Source: Lysobacterales bacterium
GTDB taxonomy: Bacteria > Pseudomonadota > Gammaproteobacteria > Xanthomonadales > Marinicellaceae
Length of the DNA stretch: 8,514 nt
Assembly: GCA_026990095.1 (NCBI GenBank)
Contig: JALSIL010000564.1
Span: forward strand, 1 to 8,514
Direction of reading: 5' to 3'
In this document: positions 5,377 through 8,514 of the stretch, piece by piece
How the letters are laid out: each line of letters begins with the position of its first letter
How positions within the stretch are numbered: position 1 is the first letter of the stretch
Program-made: the position numbers and the translations under genes
Notes under the pieces: model-generated
What the model was told of the DNA's origin: nothing
Seen by the model: only the letters and a program-made list of their open reading frames with translations
Databases searched by the model: none

Positions 5377-6657
5377 TTAATTAATTACAGGTGACCAAGA
5401 GGGTTCACGTATGTGCCCATTTGAGATAATAAGTTGATTTTTTGTTGTGCCATCAAGACTGGTTGAAATCAAAATACCTTGCCCTTTTTTGTTTTTTGTC
5501 GCGTAAAGAACCATGTTATCATTGGGGGCAAAAGTAGGGGTTTCATCCAAAGGACCATCACTAATTAGTTGACTGGTTTCAGATTTATTGTGCCTTAAGG
5601 CAATTCTGTAGTCATTCTTGTTGCCTTGTACGTAACAAATATACTTACCATCAGAAGAATAACTTCCACCCGCATTGTAATCGCCCTCAAAGGTTAGTCG
5701 TTTGGTTGTTAAATCAGACAACAGGACTTGATAAAGATTAGGTTTACCTCCACGGTCGGAGGTAAAAATCAGGCTTTTACCATCTGGTGCCCAGTTGGCA
5801 CCGGTATCAATAGCCCAGTTTTTAGTCACTTGGGTGAGTTGTTTAGTCATTATATCCATTAAATAAATTTCAGCATTACCAGATTTGGATAAAGTTAAGG
5901 CGAGTTTTGTGCCATCTGGTGAAAACGATGGACCACTATTAATGCCCTTGAATTGGCTCATTAATTCACGTTTGCCTGTGGCTAAGTTTTGAATATAAAT
6001 AGCTGAATTTCCTCGTTCAAAGGAAACATAGGCAATTTTGTCCCCTCGTGGAGACCATTTGGGTGAAAGCAAGGGTTGTTGCGATGTCACTAGGGCTTGC
6101 GAATTCTTTCCATCTGCATCGGCAACCAGCAATTGGTATTCAACTCCACCAGTAATTTGCGTGGCTGTGACATAGGCTATTTTTGTTGAAAAGATGCCTT
6201 TAATTCCGGTAATCTCTTCATAGATTTTGTCTGCCAAATAATGCCCTGCCGAGCGAAACTCTCCTTCTCGCACTGGCAATACCAGTGACATCATTTGCTT
6301 TTGATCGGTTACTGAGAACAATTTAAGAGAGACTTCATATCGCCCTTCGCCCACTGTTTTAATCGAGCCTATGGTTAAATAGTTGGCATTAAGCAAGCGC
6401 CATGTTGAGTATTTTATTTCATTGGCTGCTTTGGGCTGTTCTATCAATTGTTGTTTTTCCAATGCACTAAATTGCCCCGACAAAGATAAATCATCGGCAA
6501 TAACTTTTGAAATTTTGGTTAACTCTAATGCATTGTTGGCAAAGGGCAAAAGTGCTATTGAAATAGCCTTTTTACTGTTTTTCACAATAGTAATTTCAAC
6601 TTCCGCCGGTATTGAAAAGCTTACAATAAAGCCCAGTAAGATAAATATTTTTTTCAT
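5377..6657 (-). CDS. tolB: Tol-Pal system periplasmic protein TolB
   Basis: TolB is the periplasmic component of the Tol–Pal machine; it binds the outer-membrane lipoprotein Pal and links it to inner-membrane TolA during outer-membrane constriction at division. Residues 1–18 are a signal peptide (MKKIF, hydrophobic core, probable cleavage after SIPA). The N-terminal domain spans about 20–160, and a beta-propeller spans about 165–426 with repeated WSPxG-type blade motifs: WSPRGDKIAYVS, FSPDGTKLALTL, WAPDGKSLIFTSDRGG, YSSDGKYICYVQ, FAPNDNMVLYAT and a final WSP. The 426 residues compare with 430 in E. coli. The start is supported by AGGA (6666–6663) five bases upstream. Neither tolQRA nor pal is adjacent: upstream is a transporter remnant and downstream is ygjP, so in this genome tolB lies apart from, or at the edge of, the usual cluster. 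Confidence 0.96.
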   Translation of the reverse strand: MKKIFILLGFIVSFSIPAEVEITIVKNSKKAISIALLPFANNALELTKISKVIADDLSLSGQFSALEKQQLIEQPKAANEIKYSTWRLLNANYLTIGSIKTVGEGRYEVSLKLFSVTDQKQMMSLVLPVREGEFRSAGHYLADKIYEEITGIKGIFSTKIAYVTATQITGGVEYQLLVADADGKNSQALVTSQQPLLSPKWSPRGDKIAYVSFERGNSAIYIQNLATGKRELMSQFKGINSGPSFSPDGTKLALTLSKSGNAEIYLMDIMTKQLTQVTKNWAIDTGANWAPDGKSLIFTSDRGGKPNLYQVLLSDLTTKRLTFEGDYNAGGSYSSDGKYICYVQGNKNDYRIALRHNKSETSQLISDGPLDETPTFAPNDNMVLYATKNKKGQGILISTSLDGTTKNQLIISNGHIREPSWSPVIN

Positions 6658-6662
6658 AGTAA

Positions 6663-6700
6663 TCCTATTAAAAGTCGTTGATCGGTATTTGGGTATTATA
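6663..6700 (-). promoter_or_regulatory. Probable tolB promoter and ribosome binding site
   Basis: On the minus strand a perfect TATAAT (6700–6695) lies about 38 bases before ATG 6657, followed by AGGA (6666–6663) with 5-base spacing. No good -35 hexamer is seen 15–19 bases upstream (ACTCGT/CTCGTA), so the promoter may be activator-dependent or weak. The -10 sits in a small palindrome GGTAT-A-ATACC that could also be an operator. This gives tolB–ygjP its own start of transcription after the broken transporter gene. Confidence 0.45.
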
Positions 6701-6729
6701 CCGCAGGGATAATATATACGAGTTTGTTT

Positions 6730-7032
6730 TTAGTTAAAAGTTTCATTCTTTAATTTTTTTAATTGCACACTTAAAAATCTTATAAGTGTGCAGAAAAAAT
6801 CAGTGCAAACATGTGCTGTTATGCAACAAGGTAAGACAACACCAATAAGGTAAAGAGGAATTGATAATTCAATGAGATGTATATCTACCGAGAAAAACGC
6901 AGCCATGGTTGGAATAGCTGGCAAATACATGTCTATTGCAAAAGGGGATAGTGCAATAATTAAAGCAAGAACGGGGGCCAGTTTTTTTACGGGATAATGT
7001 TTTTTATAAACGCTTAAATAGCGGTTGTACAT
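6730..7032 (-). pseudogene. Truncated Bcr/CflA-family MFS drug transporter (N-terminal remnant)
   Basis: Residues 15–67 of the 100-residue frame look like the start of a Bcr/CflA-type drug:proton antiporter: a basic N-terminus, transmembrane helix 1 (about 19–37), the signature FAIDMYLPAIPTMAAFF, and the start of helix 2 (ELSIPLYLIGVVL). The family then continues with a GQxxxGPLSDRxGRR motif and about 330 more residues. Here the sequence instead changes at about 6831 into an unrelated tail (PCCITAH…) ending at 6730. I see no continuation in the other frames before tolB. The start overlaps the bamC stop as TAATG, so the gene was once translationally coupled as the third member of the dapA operon. 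The break coincides with CCTTGTTGCATAA (6831–6819). A 100-residue product with one or two membrane helices could still be made, but I would not expect transport. Confidence 0.82.
6764..6792. repeat. Perfect 10-bp hairpin at the end of the transporter remnant
   Basis: TGCACACTTA (6764–6773) pairs exactly with TAAGTGTGCA (6783–6792) around a 9-base loop. On the minus strand it is followed by ATTAAAAAAATT, an A-run rather than a T-run, so it is not a standard intrinsic terminator for the dapA–bamC message, though it may still end or stabilise it. It lies in sequence that is not homologous to the transporter and is probably part of whatever replaced the rest of that gene. Confidence 0.6.
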
Positions 7033-7643
7033 TATTCCAACAATGAATAAAGTTTTGTCATGACATTATCGGCCAAAAAACTTTTAGCTACAGAACCATC
7101 AACTTTTGCAAATTTAACTTGCACAACCTTCCCTGATTGAGAACACGTTAAGGCAAAATCTCCCGAATAGTCGGTATAATATTTATCGCGAGTAAAGAGC
7201 TTTTTCAGAAAACCTGCCTTTTCACGTTCTCGTGTATCTTGATCATCATAGCTCAAAACAACTTGACATAAATCCTTGTCCGTTTCCTTAATCGTCCAAT
7301 TATCCAATTCAACAGATGTCATTGCCGTCCACACTGCATTTTGGTCTTTTAAAACAGTAAGCAATGGAAAGCCTTTAATATTCTCAATTCGCAGAATCCC
7401 TTTTTCAGATTGTTTCGTTCTTATTGGCATATCAGGTGGTGCAATGTCTACGCCTTTTGCAAAAACCTCTCCACCCTTTGCTGGAGGAATAGCCAAAGTT
7501 GAAGTGGAATTTGGTTTATCAACACCCTCAGGAATCTTTAATTCTGGTGCGACATCTGCTTTTAAATAGGGCTCTTGTGTTTTTACGTATTTACAGCTGC
7601 TTAAAACAACAGTCATTACTGCCAATAATAGTATTTTTTTCAT
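7032..7643 (-). CDS. bamC: Outer-membrane assembly lipoprotein BamC, short form
   Basis: BamC (NlpB) is an accessory lipoprotein of the BAM complex, which inserts beta-barrel proteins into the outer membrane, and it binds BamD. Residues 1–16 are a lipoprotein signal with lipobox LSSC (Cys17); Lys at +2 is compatible with outer-membrane sorting. Residues about 23–75 match the unstructured BamD-binding segment (YLKADVAPELKIPEGV, then LAIPP and DIAPP). Residues about 82–203 form a single helix-grip-like domain (GFPLLTVLKDQNAVWTAM…WTIKE…). E. coli BamC has 344 residues with two such domains; this has 203 residues and only one, which most resembles the C-terminal one. The start overlaps the dapA stop as ATGA, the conserved dapA–bamC arrangement, and no strong ribosome binding site is seen, so coupling is likely. 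Identification rests on motifs plus gene order. Confidence 0.88.
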   Translation of the reverse strand: MKKILLLAVMTVVLSSCKYVKTQEPYLKADVAPELKIPEGVDKPNSTSTLAIPPAKGGEVFAKGVDIAPPDMPIRTKQSEKGILRIENIKGFPLLTVLKDQNAVWTAMTSVELDNWTIKETDKDLCQVVLSYDDQDTREREKAGFLKKLFTRDKYYTDYSGDFALTCSQSGKVVQVKFAKVDGSVAKSFLADNVMTKLYSLLE

Positions 7644-8514
7644 AAATTTGAATAATCTTGTTTAATTTTTAAAATTTCGTTTTTGGTGTTTATTTTTTTA
7701 CCATCGAACCAAACTAATGGCAACCTTATACCCCTATCAATCAACCCCGCTTCATGCATTAAGTGCTTCACTGGAATTGGATTGGGTTGACATGATAACA
7801 CTTTATATAAATTTTCAAGACTAGAATTTAGCTTTTTTGCTGAAATTGTATCCCCTAACGCCATAAAATTACAGATTTTTACGAGCATTTGTGGTCTGGC
7901 ATTACTGGCAACACTAATAACTCCCATTGCTCCTTGATCCATTGAATCAACAAAAGTGTCATCACAGCCTGACATAATAGTAAATTCACTTAAGTCAATA
8001 CTCTTAACTAACTCAGTGATTCTTCCTGCATCTGACGAGGCTTCCTTAACTCCAATAATTCGACCGTGCAAAGCAAGTCTTTTGCAGGTTTTTGGTAACA
8101 AATCATTTTGTGTACGACTCGGAACATTATACAGTATCATCGGCAAATCAGAGTTGTCCGCCACTTTGTTAAAATGTTGGTATAACCCTTCCTGAGTTGT
8201 CCTCAAATAGTAAGGAGTCACCACCAATGAGGCTTGCGCACCCAACTCATAAGCTATTTTATTCCGAGCAATGACTTTATCCGCTGCAATACTTCCGGTT
8301 TGTGCAATGACCGCAGTTTGCGTGCCTTGGCATTGCTCAACCGCTGCTGACAATAACTGCACAAACTCATCATCTCTCAACACGGCAGATTCTCCTGTTG
8401 TACCAGCCACAACAACCGCTTTAACTTTTGCCGCAATTTGTTTTCGCAACAGGTTTTTCCAGTGTTCAAAATGAATTTGACCTTGGCTTTTCATTGGTGT
8501 TACCAGTGCAGTCA
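7640..8514 (-). CDS. dapA: 4-Hydroxy-tetrahydrodipicolinate synthase DapA, extreme N-terminus missing
   Basis: DapA condenses pyruvate with aspartate semialdehyde, the first committed step to diaminopimelate (peptidoglycan) and lysine. The frame is open to the right edge. An internal ATG at 8494 is not the true start, because the codons before it read TALVTP, part of the family's conserved (V/T)ALVTPM opening; only about five residues are missing. Counting from that internal Met, the GTTGES motif is at 31–36, the catalytic Tyr is 122 in LYNVPSRT (Arg127 binds the substrate carboxylate), and the Schiff-base Lys is 150 in GVKEASS. SGCDD follows at 175–179. The residue order and spacing match E. 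coli (Tyr133, Arg138, Lys161). The gene is first in the window of an operon with bamC and the broken transporter gene, and shares ATGA with bamC. Confidence 0.97.
   Translation of the reverse strand, partial: TALVTPMKSQGQIHFEHWKNLLRKQIAAKVKAVVVAGTTGESAVLRDDEFVQLLSAAVEQCQGTQTAVIAQTGSIAADKVIARNKIAYELGAQASLVVTPYYLRTTQEGLYQHFNKVADNSDLPMILYNVPSRTQNDLLPKTCKRLALHGRIIGVKEASSDAGRITELVKSIDLSEFTIMSGCDDTFVDSMDQGAMGVISVASNARPQMLVKICNFMALGDTISAKKLNSSLENLYKVLSCQPNPIPVKHLMHEAGLIDRGIRLPLVWFDGKKINTKNEILKIKQDYSNL

Noticed and set aside
6383..6712. Plus-strand 109-codon frame across the tolB start
   Set aside because: It is antisense to the TolB signal peptide and N-terminal domain, and its hydrophobic look comes from the complement of that region.
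7276..8474. Plus-strand frames opposite bamC and dapA (7276–7569, 7956–8195 and 8271–8474)
   Set aside because: These are antisense shadows of well-identified genes with no supporting start signals.
8492..8494. ATG at 8494 as the dapA start
   Set aside because: The codons upstream to the window edge read TALVTP, part of the conserved DapA N-terminus, so translation begins outside the window.

Overview
The window is an AT-rich piece of a bacterial chromosome. Every gene I can support lies on the minus strand, so transcription runs from high to low coordinates. The gene content (dapA–bamC, zipA–ligA, tolB) is typical of Gammaproteobacteria: ZipA and BamC are largely confined to that class, and the dapA–bamC and zipA–ligA pairings are its usual arrangements. 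I cannot name the genus. A low-GC marine or symbiotic lineage would fit, but that is a guess.

Layout from the right edge in transcription order: dapA (lysine and peptidoglycan precursor synthesis; its first few codons lie beyond the window) overlaps bamC (outer-membrane assembly lipoprotein) by ATGA. bamC in turn overlaps, by TAATG, the N-terminal stump of a Bcr/CflA-type drug-efflux transporter. The stump breaks off at about 6831 and runs into unrelated sequence containing a 10-bp perfect hairpin. tolB follows from its own likely promoter (a perfect TATAAT box and a good ribosome binding site). A YgjP-type zinc metallopeptidase gene starts three bases after the tolB stop, in the same frame. 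A 330-bp gap holds a non-coding mobile element with a 5-bp target duplication (4402–4570) and the probable zipA promoter. zipA (division) and ligA (NAD-dependent DNA ligase) overlap by 14 bases.

Downstream of ligA is a gene-free stretch of about 740 bp (942–1684) full of inverted repeats. It includes a second, unrelated MITE-like element of 230 bp flanked by TTAG duplications. Beyond it, running off the left edge, is a secreted beta-propeller-like protein with FG-GAP repeats and its own promoter.

The cellular theme is the envelope and cell cycle: peptidoglycan precursor supply (DapA), outer-membrane assembly and integrity (BamC, TolB), division (ZipA) and DNA ligation (LigA). The accessory content is small: two miniature elements of different families, one transporter relic and one exported repeat protein. 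I found no phage, CRISPR, toxin–antitoxin, defence or biosynthetic system. The most useful second-look items are the two miniature elements, the repeat-rich intergenic region, the unusually short BamC and the tolB–ygjP junction.
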